DNA of 64,000 nt from Adenophora triphylla var. japonica (GCA_022495995.1 JAFEMH010001298.1:186001-250000); one strand, 5' to 3'. Shown: positions 32,922 to 45,332, numbered from the stretch's first letter. A program made the numbers and translations. The notes: generated from the sequence alone by a model not told the origin.

Positions 32922-34078
32922 AAAGTCAATGATTTGATTCTTGTAAGTAAAAAAACAATTTCAATATTTCAATTAATAACTTCCATGAATTGAAATCAAT
33001 AATAATTTCCATATTCCTGAAGAAAAAAAATCCCATGTAAAACGTATCTTTTCAAAAAAATTATGAGTTTTTATCAAAAACTACCTCAAATAGATGTTAT
33101 TTACAAAAAAAAAAAAAAACCCCGTAAGTTGTGATATTTCAAAAACTACTTGTTTTTAATTTTTTATTTTTTTTAAAAAAAATTCAGTTAAAATACTGAT
33201 AAATGCATTTATCAATTGTTTTAACTGATAAATGTTCAAACAACTGATAAAACCATTTATCTGTTTTTTAAAGAGTATTTTGTGATTAGTTTTTTTTTTG
33301 TTAAACAACTAATAAATGCATTTATAACTCAGTTATTTGACAGATAAATACAAAAAAAAGATTAAAAAATTAAAAAATAATAATAAATAGGTAGTTTTTG
33401 TAATAGTCAAGAAGTTTTTTTTGTAATATCCAAGTTGTGTTGTTTTTTTTTTTTTTTTTTAATATTCGTCTTTCAAAAGTAGTTTTTGTTAACTGCCCCA
33501 AAAAATTATTAAGAAAAAATATTTTATAAAAAATTTATTCGTTCTAAATTAAATATCTAATTTACATAAAATTTAATTGTAAAATAAATTTTAAGAAGTA
33601 GACCAATAATATTTATGCTTCGTTACTATTAGAAGAAATTCTAAAAAAGTAATATTGATAAATCACTCAAATAAAATACTGATGTCAATCCAAATCTAAT
33701 TTTTTTTTTATATAAAATTTTGAATATTGTAATGAATAAATTTATCAATTTCAATTTTAAAATTTCATTAGAATAATCAAATTAATATTAATATTTGGTC
33801 TAATATTAATTGTGTTGAGCACAAAAATCAAATATGATCAATATAAATGAAACGGCGGAATATGTGTTATTATAATGGCAGTGTAGTAATTATGTAAATT
33901 AAATGTCCACTGCTACGAATGTGTTTTTTTTTATTTTATGTTTTTAAGAAATTATTTTTCTTTAAATAACAATAATTGTCTATCATATTTATGTGTGTTT
34001 CAAATCAAAGTAAGTTTAAATGCGAAATTGAGAATTAGATTTTTACATATTTACCTTTGCTTGTGTCAAGATTTAATA
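32922..34078. other. AT-rich intergenic stretch with a foldback
   Basis: No gene is seen. Between about 33030 and 33500 lies a foldback-like region: the motif CTGATAAATG and its complement CATTTATCAG recur at 33180-33350, bordered by poly(A)/poly(T) runs and CAAAAACTAC / GTAGTTTTTG. The same kind of structure occurs at 47.2-47.7 kb. The remainder is simple AT-rich DNA. Confidence 0.6.
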
Positions 34079-34353
34079 CTCCATCCGTCCCATTTCAAGC
34101 TTCACTTTTTATCAAAATGGATGTCTCATTAAAAGCTTCACTTTTCCTAAAATGGCAAAGAATCTTTACTATTCCACCCACTAATTCTCTCTCCTATTTC
34201 ACTATTATACTCACAACACTTTTCAAATTTACTATTACCTCCACTCATTCTCTCTCTTATTTTACTTTTACACTCACAATATTTTTTCTTTTCACCTATT
34301 TTCTTAATTTGCGTGATTTGAAAAAAAGTGTAAACCAATAGAGGGAGAGGGAG
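34079..34353. mobile_element. Stowaway MITE
   Basis: The left end CTCCATCCGTCCCATTTCAA and right end CAATAGAGGGAGAGGGAG are partly degenerate inverted copies, with TA on both sides. The interior carries AAGCTTCACTTTT, AAATGGCAAAGAATCTTTAC and the CACTCATTCTCTCTC unit. Related half-elements lie at 54.8-55.0 kb. Confidence 0.8.
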
Positions 34354-34473
34354 TATATGTAAATGAAAAGGACACATTTTACCTTGATAATGACATTTTT
34401 AGGTGGAAAAAGTCACAATCTTATTTTTTTTATTTTTTATAGTGGTGACAAATTGTACTGGTCGTTCGTACCA

Positions 34474-34789
34474 ACCTACTACTCTTTCAGTTTTGGATTA
34501 AGAGTCTTACCTAGTGTTTGCACATTTATTAAGAAATTACTAAGAGTCCTACATAGTGTTTGCAAGTGGGTTGAGGGTATAATTGTCAAAAACACTGTTT
34601 ATGATTCAAGTGGATAAAAAGTAGTGTAGTAAGTATTGATTTATTTGTAATTCTATGAAAAGAAGAGGGTATAAATGTCCAAAATACTATTCATTATTTG
34701 TCATTTTGGGAATAAAGCAAAGTATGACTCTTAATCTAATCTGGAAAGGACCAAAAGGAAAAGTAGGACTTTGAAGTAGGACGGAGGTA
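34474..34789. mobile_element. Degenerate Stowaway-like MITE
   Basis: The right end ACTTTGAAGTAGGACGGAGGTAG is a typical terminus. Further in, TTGGATTAAGAGTC (about 34493-34506) pairs with GACTCTTAATCTAA (about 34725-34738). The left terminus is poorly preserved. Confidence 0.5.
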
Positions 34790-34939
34790 GTATATATCAA
34801 TCGTACCAATTATAATTGGTTAAAAAACACGATAGTACCGTACCAATTGCATCTAACTGGTTATATATATACTAATATAAATAAATATTTTTCTTTATCT
34901 AACTCTATTTCGTGCTTTCTAAATTTTAATTCCAACAAG

Positions 34940-35505
34940 AAGTTAACAATTGTGGTCATTTGATTTTGGAGGTGTGGTGTCTATGTTAGAAATTGCTTAA
35001 TTGCTAAATTTGATATAAAATACATCGATGATGCTAGTAAGATACTTGACATGAATATAATCAGACACCGTGATTTATCTGTTATTTACTTAAGCAAATT
35101 TCATATGTTGAAAAGATTTTAAGTAACTTTTCTATTAAAGATGATAAGTCTGTTAATACCCCTTTTGCTTCACATTTTGTGCTTAGTAAAGAACAATGCC
35201 CCCAAAATGACTTTGAGCTAGAGAAAATGAAAACCTTCTTTACTCAAATGCTGTTGGCTCTGTTATATACCTAATAGTTAGTACCCGCCCCGATATTGCT
35301 TATGTTATTTTGTGTTTGAGCCGTTATATATCAAACCCATGATTGCCACATTGGCAAGCTCTCAAATAGTTGTTGAGGTATTTAAAGTATTCGGTAAGTT
35401 ATGGTTTGAAGTTTGCTAAGTGTGATGAAAGTATAAAATTGATTGGTTATGTTGATTCTAATTATGCCAATGACAGAGACAATAAAATAAGATCTGAATA
35501 AAATG
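34940..35505 (+). pseudogene. Ty1/copia reverse transcriptase-RNase H remnant
   Basis: Segments in changing frames match the end of copia pol: one resembling ASKILDMNIIRHRD, then NTPFASHFVLSKEQCPQND, then [20 protein letters not shown], then LLRYLKYSVSYGLKFAKC and GYVDSNYAND, the start of RNase H. Stops and shifts lie between them. No LTRs could be assigned to it. Confidence 0.8.
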
Positions 35506-36481
35506 AAACTGAAATTCAGAAATAAACAAAGAAAACCTAAACAGAAATAGAGTTTAATTTAGAGTATTTTGACTCAGGCCCAAGTATCCTTTTAATCCGA
35601 AATTCAGTCACAATCCAATGCACCAATCCAAGATGTTTCTGAGATTTTGAAGGCAGCTTGAAGACCCAAGAACCCAACTCTCGGAACACCCAAATCTCAG
35701 CTTACGTCGATCACAAACCGACAAGTATCTCCCAAGAAAACCACAATCCACACTCTCAGATTGCCTCGCCAAACAACACACACACACACACACTGCTCAA
35801 ATCAAAGACCTACGGAGGGAGAGCTCCTAAACAGTCAAAAGCAGGGAAAAAGAAGACTAAAAAACACCTCAGAACAACCTCACTTTCTTGCCTAAAATCT
35901 CTGAATAAAGCTCTCTGACCCCTCTCTCTATAAACCATCAGAGAAGACCTCAAAATTGTGTGTATAAGACTCATGTGTTGTGTCCGCAAAGGAGACAGTG
36001 TGGGGTTTAAATAGGGGTCTGAAGGGATCAAAATAAGGTGGAAGCTTATCAGATCAAATTTCAATAACCATGGCGCAAGATGAAGATTTTTTGGTGAAGA
36101 AACAGAAGGATAGATATCGCACAATCAACGGAGAAAAAGATCAAGTCAAAATCTCTCTCTCTCTAACTGATAAATATCATACACGGGCTGGATAAAGAGG
36201 TGAGGGATTTTGGGCCATCAACTTGGGCATAAATATTGGGCCGAAGCTCATACGAAAATAACAACAGTCTATTATTCGTTTAATTTTCAAGACATACTTT
36301 AATTTCTAAACTTTTGTTATATTATTTTAATTTAGTTTTAAAACTTTATAATTTGTGTTTTAAGACCTTATTTTATGTCAGCCCATTATCTTTTTTTAAT
36401 ACTTATGTCAAACTAAGATAGTAAACTTATAAATGTGACGGAGGGCCAGATCTTACAGAATTCACTTGAATTCAAGTCTTA
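35506..36481. other. Non-coding stretch, possibly LTR-derived
   Basis: No gene is seen. A short AC microsatellite lies at 35775-35792. On the minus strand, CCTATTTAAACCCC near 36021 followed by a leader-like run suggests a promoter and possibly a minus-strand LTR, but I could not find paired ends. Confidence 0.35.
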
Positions 36482-36830
36482 GGGTCTGTTCCGCCTGAGT
36501 TTTTAAGGGAGAGAAGAGAAGAGAAGAGAAGAGAAGAGAAGAGAAGAGAAGGAAAGGAAATTCAATTTCTCTCTTGATTGCTCCTGAGTTTAGGAAGGAA
36601 AAGAAAGGAAAAAAGTTTAAATTACATGTTTATCCTTAATAAAAGAAGAAGAGTGTTTTATTTTAAAGGGTAAAATAGATATATTAGAAAATTTCTTTGA
36701 TGGAATTTTCTTTCCTTCCAATTCCTCCCATTTTTGGAAGGAATTGAAAGGAAGGAAAATTTAAAAAAAATTCCCCTCCTTTCCTTCCACTTCCCTCCGA
36801 GAAAAACTCGGGAGCACAACCACAAAGGAA
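36482..36830. mobile_element. MITE-like element with AGAAG microsatellite
   Basis: The left end is GGGTCTGTTCCGCCTGAGTT. The right end GAAAAACTCGGGAGCACAACC mirrors its CxxGAGTTTTT part. Inner arms are purine-rich on the left (AGAAG repeats, 36509-36551) and TTCCTTCC/GGAAGGAA inverted segments. Target duplication unclear. Ends of this style occur in PIF/Harbinger MITEs. Confidence 0.5.
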
Positions 36831-37145
36831 AATGTTATAAGCTACATGACATAAGAATACCGAAATCATGCAAGAAGGATGTGAGTGTAGTTAGTATTCT
36901 CATTACCTACTCCAACTAACAGTTTTGATTAGCTTGTGATTTAAAATACATATTATCGTTTTTTCGTAAATTTTGACTTAAAATAAATGTCATTTTTAAT
37001 TAAAAACTTTATAATTCTAATTTTATATTATTGAAAATTTTTCCATGACATTGATAGAGTCATTTTAGTAAAATAACATGTGAGAGAGAAATAATTAATG
37101 AGAGTATTTTTTATAATTAATTTGAAATGTGATAATAAATACGCA

Positions 37146-37293
37146 CTCCCTCCATCCCACTTGAAAAGGTAGGATTTCACCAAATACGCAAATTAAATTA
37201 AATTAAATTAAATTAAATTAAATTAAATTAAATTAAATTAAATTAAATTAAATTAAATTAAATTAAATTAAATTAAATTAAATTAAATTAAAT
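37146..37293. repeat. Half MITE followed by AAATT microsatellite
   Basis: CTCCCTCCATCCCACTTGAA at 37146 is a single Stowaway-like terminus. From about 37190 to 37293 comes an uninterrupted run of about 21 AAATT units. No matching right terminus was found before the gypsy-2 LTR. Confidence 0.8.
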
Positions 37294-37535
37294 AATTGAT
37301 TGTTGTGTAATTCATAAATTAACTTACCCTTAAAACATTTGAAATAAAAAACAAGAATAGAACGTTTAATTTTCAAAATTTAGTATGCAAGTGAGATAAA
37401 CAAAGAATGATGTTCTTCACAGACGTATTTTTTATTTTAAAGTATAACCGTAATTTTGCTTAATTTGGAATATTATATTATACAATAATTTAAGCATGAA
37501 TATGGATATAATTAACAATTGAACTAATATTCTCG

Positions 37536-38387
37536 TGATGGGTAAGTATCCAGTACATTCCTATGAGATACGGGCCCACCACCTATTAAGGGATGAAGAT
37601 TAATGAAGCCCATCAAAGTTTGGGTCATAGTCGAGTCATGCAATAAATGGCGGTCGTCGCGATGAGCGACGGCCAAGCCCATCAATCTAACGAGCCTTCC
37701 CACCATATGGGTCGAGCCCGTCCTAACGGAGATTGATCGTCGTCGCCGTTGAGCGGACCTAACTCACCGCCGGGAGAACGAGGCAACTCACTCGGCCACT
37801 CGCTCGTCGAGTCATCTCTCAAGGAGACGACCTTACTGGACATACAGCTCCGGGTCGTCCCTTCATTTAAATTCCTCAATAAGCTTGATCAATAAGCTAT
37901 TTTGGGATAAAGTCAGACCTACCACAGGGACATTCTGCACGTGCAATCACGAAACCAGTAGTAGCGCCAAAAGTGTGCAGGTTGACTTTCCATTATAAGG
38001 CAAACAGATTATCCGTGTCAGACGCAACAGTGTCCTTACATAGGTGGAGCAATCCCAGCGTGCCACGTGTATGCCTAGGGAGCAAAGCTGATCCAACGGT
38101 TGGCCACTACCCAATCCAACGGTTCAGATGGAAACTCTAGTTCCATTTCATCCATTATAAATATGAGATCAGTGTCATGGACTAAGGTAATGCAACTTTA
38201 CATACTTACGTATACACACACCTACCATTTTCATATCACCTTTCTCCAGTCAAAACGCTGATTCTCACGCCGGAGGGCCTTGCCGGACAAGCCCCGGCGC
38301 AGTTCACGGTTCTTTTCTTGTGTTGTGCAGATCCAAAGTCAGCCTTAATCATTAAGAGCTGAGCCCGAACACTTTCCTGCGTCATCA
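37536..38387 (+). repeat. 5' LTR of gypsy-2
   Basis: Runs from TGATGGGTAAGTATCC to GCGTCATCA, about 852 bp, directly before the primer-binding site. It has a TATAAATA box at 38156-38163 and the shared box GATTCTCACGCCGGAGGGCC at 38260-38279. The left border is inferred from TG and from the style of the gypsy-3 LTR start (TGATGAGCC). Confidence 0.75.
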
Positions 38388-38390
38388 GAT

Positions 38391-38408
38391 TGGTTCCATT
38401 GCCGGGAA
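38391..38408 (+). other. Primer-binding site of gypsy-2
   Basis: TGGTTCCATTGCCGGGAA, three bases after the LTR end; identical to the site in gypsy-1. Confidence 0.8.
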
Positions 38409-38458
38409 GCGTTCATCAGTGATCTTCAACAAAAGAGTAACAACCGGAAAACCTGGAG

Positions 38459-41400
38459 ATGGTGTCAGACGGACACACAGCTAGCAAATCAACCAGAGAT
38501 GCCAGCCGGCCGCCTTCCCCTCAGCAGTGCCAACAGGAAAACCCCAGACCTCCCTCACCTCCCCTAGGAACCCCAATCTAAGGGTTACCAGGTCACATGG
38601 TGTGGTTGATGATACTGGCCTTCCTGCAGCAAGACGGAGAGACAAAAGGCACGCACCTGAGAGACAACGACGCCACCGTTGGAGAGGAGGACCGAGGGAG
38701 CTACTGTACGGAATGTGGGAGGCCCATCCAACCCACATCTCGACAGAATCACTTTCCTCGTTGAAAGAGCGAATGCTCTTAACGAACTCCTGAGAATCCA
38801 AAATGAGCTTATACAAATGGCTGAAGACCAACCCCCACAGGCATCCCACAATACTGTCTCGTCGGGAAGGAGAAGGAACCAGAGAGAGAACGAAGGTCGT
38901 AATGAAGTAACCGCCGCCAAAAACGAACGAATAGTACCATAACTCGACCTCAGGGAGCATCTCAACCAGCGACGAAGTGAAGGACTCCCATCGCAGCGAC
39001 GACGGGACGAAGCAGATGATGAGCCTCGTAGAACTCTAGCCAATGAGAATCCTGAGCAGAATCAAAACTAATTTGTTCACGGTCGTCAAATGACCCCTTC
39101 TTTGAGAAATGAACGAGCGCCGAGCTATAGGGAGAGGACGCGCACTCCTCTTCGTCGTGGACGTGAACAGTCACGATCCTATAGGCCGTCACCACCCATC
39201 AAGTTATAGGAGAGAGAGGACCACATCTCAACGACTCCGCTCCCTCCCGAGAGGCAACGGTGCCGAACACCGTTTCCCGGGGCCTCGTCGAGACAGATCC
39301 TCCCACCGCCCCCGCAGCGATGTCGATATGCGAGAATTTCTAAGACTCAAACGCCAAGTTGATGAATTAACGGCCAAAAGAAACAATATGGATAGTGATG
39401 ATTCAGAAGATGATGTTGGCACACTGAAGACATTGGCCCCATGGATGTTGGAGATGGGACCTCCAGAACCAAGGTTTAAACTTCCTGACTTAAAGCAATA
39501 TGATGGCTCGACGAGCGCGTTGGATCACATGCAGCATCTTGAAGCTCAGATGTGTGTGGTGTCTAGAGCTTCGGGACACGACGATGTAATGTGTAAGGCT
39601 CTTACGAGCACATTGACCGATGCCGCTCTGAGATGGTTTAGAAGCCTTCCAAAAGGAAGCATTGATTCATGGAAACAGATGAGGAAGAAATTCTTGGGAA
39701 GATTTGCAACAGCTGGGGACCGTCGCAAGACCGTAAACGATCTCAGTAACATCACTCAGGGAGCCAACGAAAGCTCCATGAGTTACTTCAAAAGGTTCAA
39801 AAAGTTGGTAGATCAGATCGACGAGGATCTGACAGATCGGGAAATTATTAACTGCTTCAGGCATGGTGTTGTTTCCTCCACTTTGGACTACGAGCTTCAG
39901 GTCCATCCGGCCAAATCCAGGAAGGATCACTACGCTAAGGCATATGCTGTAGCCAAGGCTGAGGAGAGAAAATTGCAGAGAGAAGGAAAGGCCGTCGACG
40001 ATGGTGAGGCGGCAAAGTAAAAAAAGGATAAGGCCAGAGACAAAGGGAAAAACAAGCATGGAAAGGCTGAAAAAGTACCAGACTCGTACACTCCTTTGAC
40101 AGTCTCACGGGCAGAAATACTGAGCAATGTGGATTTTCGACCGGCCCCAAAAATGAACCCCAATGCCAAGGGGAAAAAGAACATGAACAAGTATTGTGAA
40201 TACCACAGAGACAAGGGGCATGACACGGAAGAATGTTTCAGCTTGAAGAAAATAATTCAAAGGTGGATTGATGACGGTCGTCTTGAGCATTATGTAAGGA
40301 GGAATCGTCCAGTGGCCAACAACAGAGCCCCTAACAACAACCCTCCTGAGAGGCAACCAAGAATGGTCCTCGTCATCTCTGAGGATATAAGTAAGAATCA
40401 AATCAAGAGTGCCATTTACCACCTGAAGAAAGCCCCCCATGTTCCCCAAAAATCTGAGATTCCAAATGACGTAATAAGTTTTTTCCCATACGAGTTATCA
40501 GCCAACCCTCTAGCCAGGCAGCAAACATTGATCGTCCCCGGCTTCATTGACAACTGCGAGTCAAGAAGGATATTGATTTCCACCGGGGTAGCCAAGGATA
40601 TCTTGTTCTACAACGCCTATAAGAAGATGGGTCTACCTGATAGTCGCCTAAGTCCCTAATTAGGTCGTCTAGAAGGATTCACCAATCATAGGATAGACGC
40701 CAAGGGACAAATTGATTTGCCTGTCGATATTGGAGACCATCCTTTGAGAACCATCCAGACCGTTACCTTCATAGTAATTGATGTTGTCAGCGATTACCAC
40801 GCAATACTCGGCCAACCAGGCCAAGCAGCTTTAGGGATCGTCGCCTTCGTCCCTCATCAAAGGATTAAATTTACTACACGCTCTGGAATTGGTTGTGTGT
40901 TGGGGACGGCCCCAGAATTCTTGGAGCATGTGTTGAAGGCGAAGCGGACTATTGAAATAGACGACCCTGACCAAAATGTGAAGCTTTCTAAATCAGTCAA
41001 GCAAACAACGACCTCCTATTCCAATGTTTCCACAATCAAGTGTGTGGACGACACCGAGGCCTTTTTTGAAAAATTCATGGACGGCCAAGTTGCGGCTCCA
41101 CAGCTTTTGGTCACCCATGAATCGAGGGCCGAGCTAGACAAGCTAATTGAAGACGAAGTTCCAGACCTCACCCCCGAAGCGAGAAAAAAGATCAAAGAAA
41201 TCGTGATTGAGTCCATGGATTTTCGAGACGATGCTCCTGAAATAAAGCCTGCCGATGAGCTAACTGAGCTGGTCATCAACCCAAGCTATCCCGAGCAAAA
41301 GATTAAACTGGGGTCTCAGCTGACGACTGAGGAGAGGGATGATATAATCACCCTACTCAAACATAACCTCGATGTCTTTGCTTGGAGGGTTGAAGACATG

Positions 41401-41670
41401 AAGGGCATAAGAGAAGATGTGGCCGTCCACAGGCTCGGAGTAAACCCAACAATGAAATTCAAAGAGCAGAGGCTAAGGATTTTTTCAACTAAGAAGGAGG
41501 TTGCAATAAAACAAGAAATTGAGAAGCTGTTGAGTGCTGGGATAATCGTGGATGCTGGATTCACGACGTGGTTGGCCAATGTGGTTCTAGTTAAAAAGCC
41601 CAATGGAAAATGGAGGTTATGTGTTGATTTCATCGATCTGAACTTAGCATGCCCCAAGGACAGTTACCTG
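38459..41670 (+). pseudogene. gag-protease-reverse transcriptase relic of gypsy-2
   Basis: The likely gag start is ATG 38459. The N-terminal part is scattered over three frames up to about 39110. From 39109 one frame runs to 41670 with only two stops, TAA at 40018-40020 and TAA at 40657-40659. The gag domain is at about 39460-39960 (FKLPDLKQYDGSTSALDHMQ). The zinc knuckle CEYHRDKGHDTEEC starts at 40195. In the protease the catalytic triad reads STG (RILISTGVAKDILF, about 40567-40608) where active enzymes have DTG. A spacer follows, then the reverse transcriptase start LVKKPNGKWRLCVDFIDLN, cut off after ACPKDSYL. Loss of the catalytic Asp and the missing polymerase core make it non-functional. 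Confidence 0.9.
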
Positions 41671-43520
41671 TGATGTACCCGATTTTTGAAAGATTTTTGA
41701 AATCAAACGGAGTCGCCACACCATTTTTGTTTTAAGGGCCAAAACTTTGAAAAATGCCCAAAATCGAGAGATTTTAGTTCGGAGGTCACGTTACACGCCG
41801 GGAAGGACGTTAGTGTGCACCCGGAATGCCTCGTGAAACGAGTCTTCCAAGCTTAAAAACCATTTGTGTGTGTGTGTGTGTGTTTTGGCCAAAATAAGTT
41901 TAAACTGAAAAGTAAAAATTGGGAAATCTTTATAAGACTTTGGACAGATCCCATGATTTTTGGTGTGATTTTTGGGTTGAGTTTTAGTACTCAAAAGATT
42001 TTTGGAAGTTGAAAATCATTTCTGCCAGAATGAAAAGGGCAGTGGACACTTGATTTTGAAATGGACTTTAGGGCTTGAAAACTCCATAATCTGGGAAAAG
42101 TCCGAGAATGAAAAATGTTCAAAACACCTTAAATAAGTTTTATGTAAAAGAACTTCCCATTTTGGAGATGATTTGAGGGACCAAAACCTTCTGGAAATCT
42201 CAGATGTGAAATCTGGATTTCCAGAGACTGATGAACTGACCTTTAAAGGAAAATTTGAAAAAGGGAGTTTTACTCACACAAAAAATAAAGTAAAAATATG
42301 TCTGGAAAGCTCTGGATGTTGGCTACAAAAAGTATTTTGTAGTCAACACCAAATTCCAAGTTTATCTGTGTCCAAAAAATTAGACCATGGACAGAGGTCT
42401 TAGAGAAATGCTACTGGACAGCAACTTTCTCAAGAAGGAAATGTGATTTAAAAGGGGGTTTTGCATCCATGCTTGTCCCCATTTCCCTAGGTTTTGATTA
42501 GTAGTCACTAGACATTTTAGTGGTGATCTACTATATCAAACCATTCTTGGGGTACATTAGGACTTAAGCATTTCATTTACTTGGGAAGGGGAATTTTGTA
42601 GAGATGAAATTAAAGAGAAAAATCAACTAGAGATTTAAAATGTGGACCATTTGAGATGGTCATTCATGAAGATGAACTTCAAGATGACCATCTTAGGTCA
42701 AGATTTAAGTTAAACTAGACATAAAGTAAATCAAAGTAAGAAGAACAAGATGAACAAGAAGTTAAAAGGGAGTTTTAGGGTTTAGAGAAGGAGGGCTTTA
42801 CCAATGGTGACACCCTATCTTCCTAGGCTTGGAATTTGACTTGAGGAGTATCAAGATTTGGTGTTTGACTTGAGGAGTATCAAGATTTGGTGTTTGAATT
42901 TGTGTTTGGGGTTTGATGATAGAGTTGGTCAAAGAGAAAACAAGTAGATAACACTTAAGTCCTCTATGTTTTCTCTCTAATCCTCCTCCTAAGGGGTGAT
43001 TTGAGCTTGGATTGGTGTATGTATGAGAGTATGTATGAGAGTGTTTTGAAAGTATTTTGAGTGAGTGGGGTTTGGGAAAGATTGAAGAGAAAATGGTGGC
43101 AATTCTAGTGAATTCCCACTGTTTTCTCCCTATTTTTCGCCAGAATACAGCTTCTATGAGCCAATTGTGTTGTGTAAACTGAGAGAGGAGGGTTCAATTT
43201 ATAGGCCTCTGGAAATGTCAAACATGTCCGCGCGGATTGGGTTGTAAACGTGCACTGTTCATTAAATGCAGCTCCAGGCTTTGGACAGGAAGAATAAAAT
43301 TCAAAAATCCAGCAGTTTATGTTTTTCAACTTGCCCAATTCGGATTTTTCCAATTTCTTTTGCTTTTTTGATTCCTTTCCATGGTTTATCTTTAAATGGC
43401 AATCCCTAATCTACCCTCACTTTGTTAGGAATGTTAGGAATTGTTAGAAATGTTAGAAATGTTAAAACTTTTGTTAATTTTCTAACGAAAATTCTAACAA
43501 CTCAAATTGGAGCACTTACA
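41671..43520 (-). repeat. LTR of element Z
   Basis: Minus-strand ends TGTAAGTGCTCC and GGGTACATCA, about 1850 bp. A CCTATAAATTGAACCC TATA-like box lies at about 43206-43191 (minus). Internal repeats: GT microsatellite at 41866-41882, a 36-bp tandem pair at about 42829-42900 (GACTTGAGGAGTATCAAGAT), and GTTAGAAAT units at 43424-43470. The plus-strand left neighbour is gypsy-2 coding sequence, so the junction at 41670/41671 is sharp. Confidence 0.65.
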
Positions 43521-43899
43521 GTAGCCCCTCGGCGACGGCGCTTTCGAAGGAAGCGGGGTCGTCAATAAGAGTAACGCTCCATATTTGACAGGAGGATCAA
43601 GTGATCGAGTGGCTGAACCTATTTAATAGGCTACCTACGTATCCTTAAGAGGAATCAAGCCAGCCGTAGTTCGGGTCTTTGACCCTGGAGTGACTGTTTT
43701 AGGATGTCAACCTGGCGAGCGAGTTCTGCAGTCGTTTGTTGAAAGAAACTCTGCTGGGGATGACCATTTTCGGTCGGATGGCTATCCGCTCTGCTGGGGA
43801 TAGGAATGACCATTTTCGATCGGATGGCTGAACCTAATGATAGCCTACCTACGTATCCCGAATGGGAATCAAGCCGGTCGTAGTTCGGGTTTTTGACCC

Positions 43900-44420
43900 T
43901 AAGATTTGACTATTTTTGGGAAGTCGCCCTATGATCTGACTATTTTTGGGAAGTCGCCCTATGATCTGACTATTTTTGGGAAGTCACCCTATGGTTTGAC
44001 TATTTTGGGGAAGTCACCCTAAGATCTGACTATTTTTGGGAAGTTACCCTAAGATTTGACTATTTTTGGAAAGTCGCCCTGAGATCTGACTATTTTTGGG
44101 AAGTCGCCCTATGATCTGACTATTTTTGGGAAGCCGCCCTATGATCTGACTATTTTTGGGAAGTCGCCCTAAGATCTGACTATTTTTGGGAAGTCACCCT
44201 AAGATCTGACTATTTTTGGGAAGTCGCCCTGAGATCTGACTATTTTTGGGAAGTCACCCTAAGATCTGACTATTTTTGAGAAGTCGCCCTAAGATCTGAC
44301 TATTTTTTGGAAGTCACCCTAAGATTTGACTATTTTTGGGAAGTCGCCCTGAGATCTGACTATTTTTGGGAAGTCGCCCTATGATCTGACTATTTTGGGG
44401 AAGTCGCCCTATGGTTTGAC
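43900..44420. repeat. 30-bp minisatellite
   Basis: About 17 consecutive copies of a 30-bp unit built from AAGTCGCCCTATGATCTGAC and TATTTTTGGG, with a few substitutions per copy and almost no length change. No unique spacers, so this is not a CRISPR-like array. Confidence 0.97.
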
Positions 44421-44475
44421 TTTGGTTTGTCGAATTAGGGGATGATTGCGATTTATCGCTTTCCTCGTGTTGTGT

Positions 44476-44602
44476 GTGATAGCGTTTTAGGTGCCTCAAA
44501 CCTTAATGATGGCGTCTTAGGTGCCTCGAACCTTCATGATGGCGTCTTAGGTGCCTCGAACCTTGGAGATGGCATCTTAGGTGCCTCGAACCTTGATTTG
44601 AA
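44476..44602. repeat. Second 30-bp tandem repeat
   Basis: Four copies of a 30-bp unit with TCTTAGGTGCCTCGAACCTT and GATGATGGCG, unrelated in sequence to the preceding minisatellite but with the same period. Confidence 0.95.
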
Positions 44603-44840
44603 ATGATTTCCCTTTGATGATTTGGGATAGATGGTCTATTGGTGGACTTCATTTGAAGGGATCGGTCTTACGTTTGCTGCCGAGGAAATGGATAATAATG
44701 GGGAAAGAAACGGGATTTTGTTAGCCTTTGTTGAAGTTTAGTTCATGAGTATGAACCTAAGTAGGGACTTAGTTCTAAGTCGAGGTTTAGTTCAGGAGTA
44801 TGAACCTAAATGTGAAGAACAATATGAATTATGCGGGACA

Positions 44841-45002
44841 TCCACTTGTTATACTCACAATAACTATCCACTCATTATTTTATATCATACATTCTTTCTT
44901 TTACATCATTTTTTATAATCACAATACTTACTCCAATATATTATCTCCTTAATATTCGTGCAATATTAATTTTGTATCTTTTCGAATAGGACAGAGCGAG
45001 TA
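44841..45002. mobile_element. Stowaway MITE remnant
   Basis: The interior units ACTCACAATAACTATCCACTC and the right terminus TTTCGAATAGGACAGAGCGAG are present. The left terminus is missing and is replaced by a 27-bp sequence that also occurs in intron 1 of the CYSTM gene. Confidence 0.65.
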
Positions 45003-45332
45003 CTTGTTATGAAATGAACGTTAAATGTTGATAATATTCTAGCATGTTCTTCCTTGGTGTGAACTTAAGAAAAGGAATAAAACATAAAGGAAAAGTGAAA
45101 CAGAATAACTTGACAACACAAAACTTTGAATTTAAAAAGAAAAAAAAAAGGTATCATTTATAGGCTTAATTATGAAGTCAGATTTTGGCCCCCGCATGGG
45201 ACCTTTTCCTTTTCATTTTTCCACCATAAATACCTTCTTCTTCCCTACACACTTTTCGACCATTATATTTTTTCCAATATTCTCAAATTAAGCAAGAAAT
45301 TAACACCTAATTAATTTCCTTCACACAGAGAG

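Larger units (their letters stand above)
37536..41670 (+). mobile_element. Truncated Ty3/gypsy LTR retrotransposon (gypsy-2)
   Basis: Holds 5' LTR, primer-binding site, gag, protease and the start of reverse transcriptase. It ends abruptly at 41670, where another LTR element begins. Reverse transcriptase does not resume on the far side of that element. Least decayed of the three related gypsy copies over gag. Confidence 0.92.
41671..44813 (-). mobile_element. Truncated LTR retrotransposon inserted into gypsy-2 (element Z)
   Basis: On the minus strand an LTR (43520 to 41671) is preceded by an untranslated region rich in tandem repeats (44813-43521). No coding domain is left, so superfamily is unknown. 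The order fits the 3' end of a minus-strand element inserted into the reverse transcriptase of gypsy-2. The right side breaks off at about 44813, next to a MITE remnant. The sequence ACCTACGTATCC with GGAATCAAGCC and CGTAGTTCGGGT (twice, 43633 and 43850) is its landmark. Confidence 0.65.

Noticed and set aside
35506..36230. Possible complete minus-strand LTR
   Set aside because: A promoter-like CCTATTTAAACCCC was noticed, but no paired ends, primer site or second copy could be found.
38481..39043. Minus-strand frames of about 150-160 codons over gypsy-2
   Set aside because: Antisense shadows of the gag region.
43900..44420. Regular 30-bp repeats resembling a CRISPR array
   Set aside because: Copies are directly contiguous without unique spacers and lie in plant nuclear DNA; this is a minisatellite.
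44314..44499. Minus-strand frame with a 10-residue repeat
   Set aside because: Translation of the 30-bp minisatellite.
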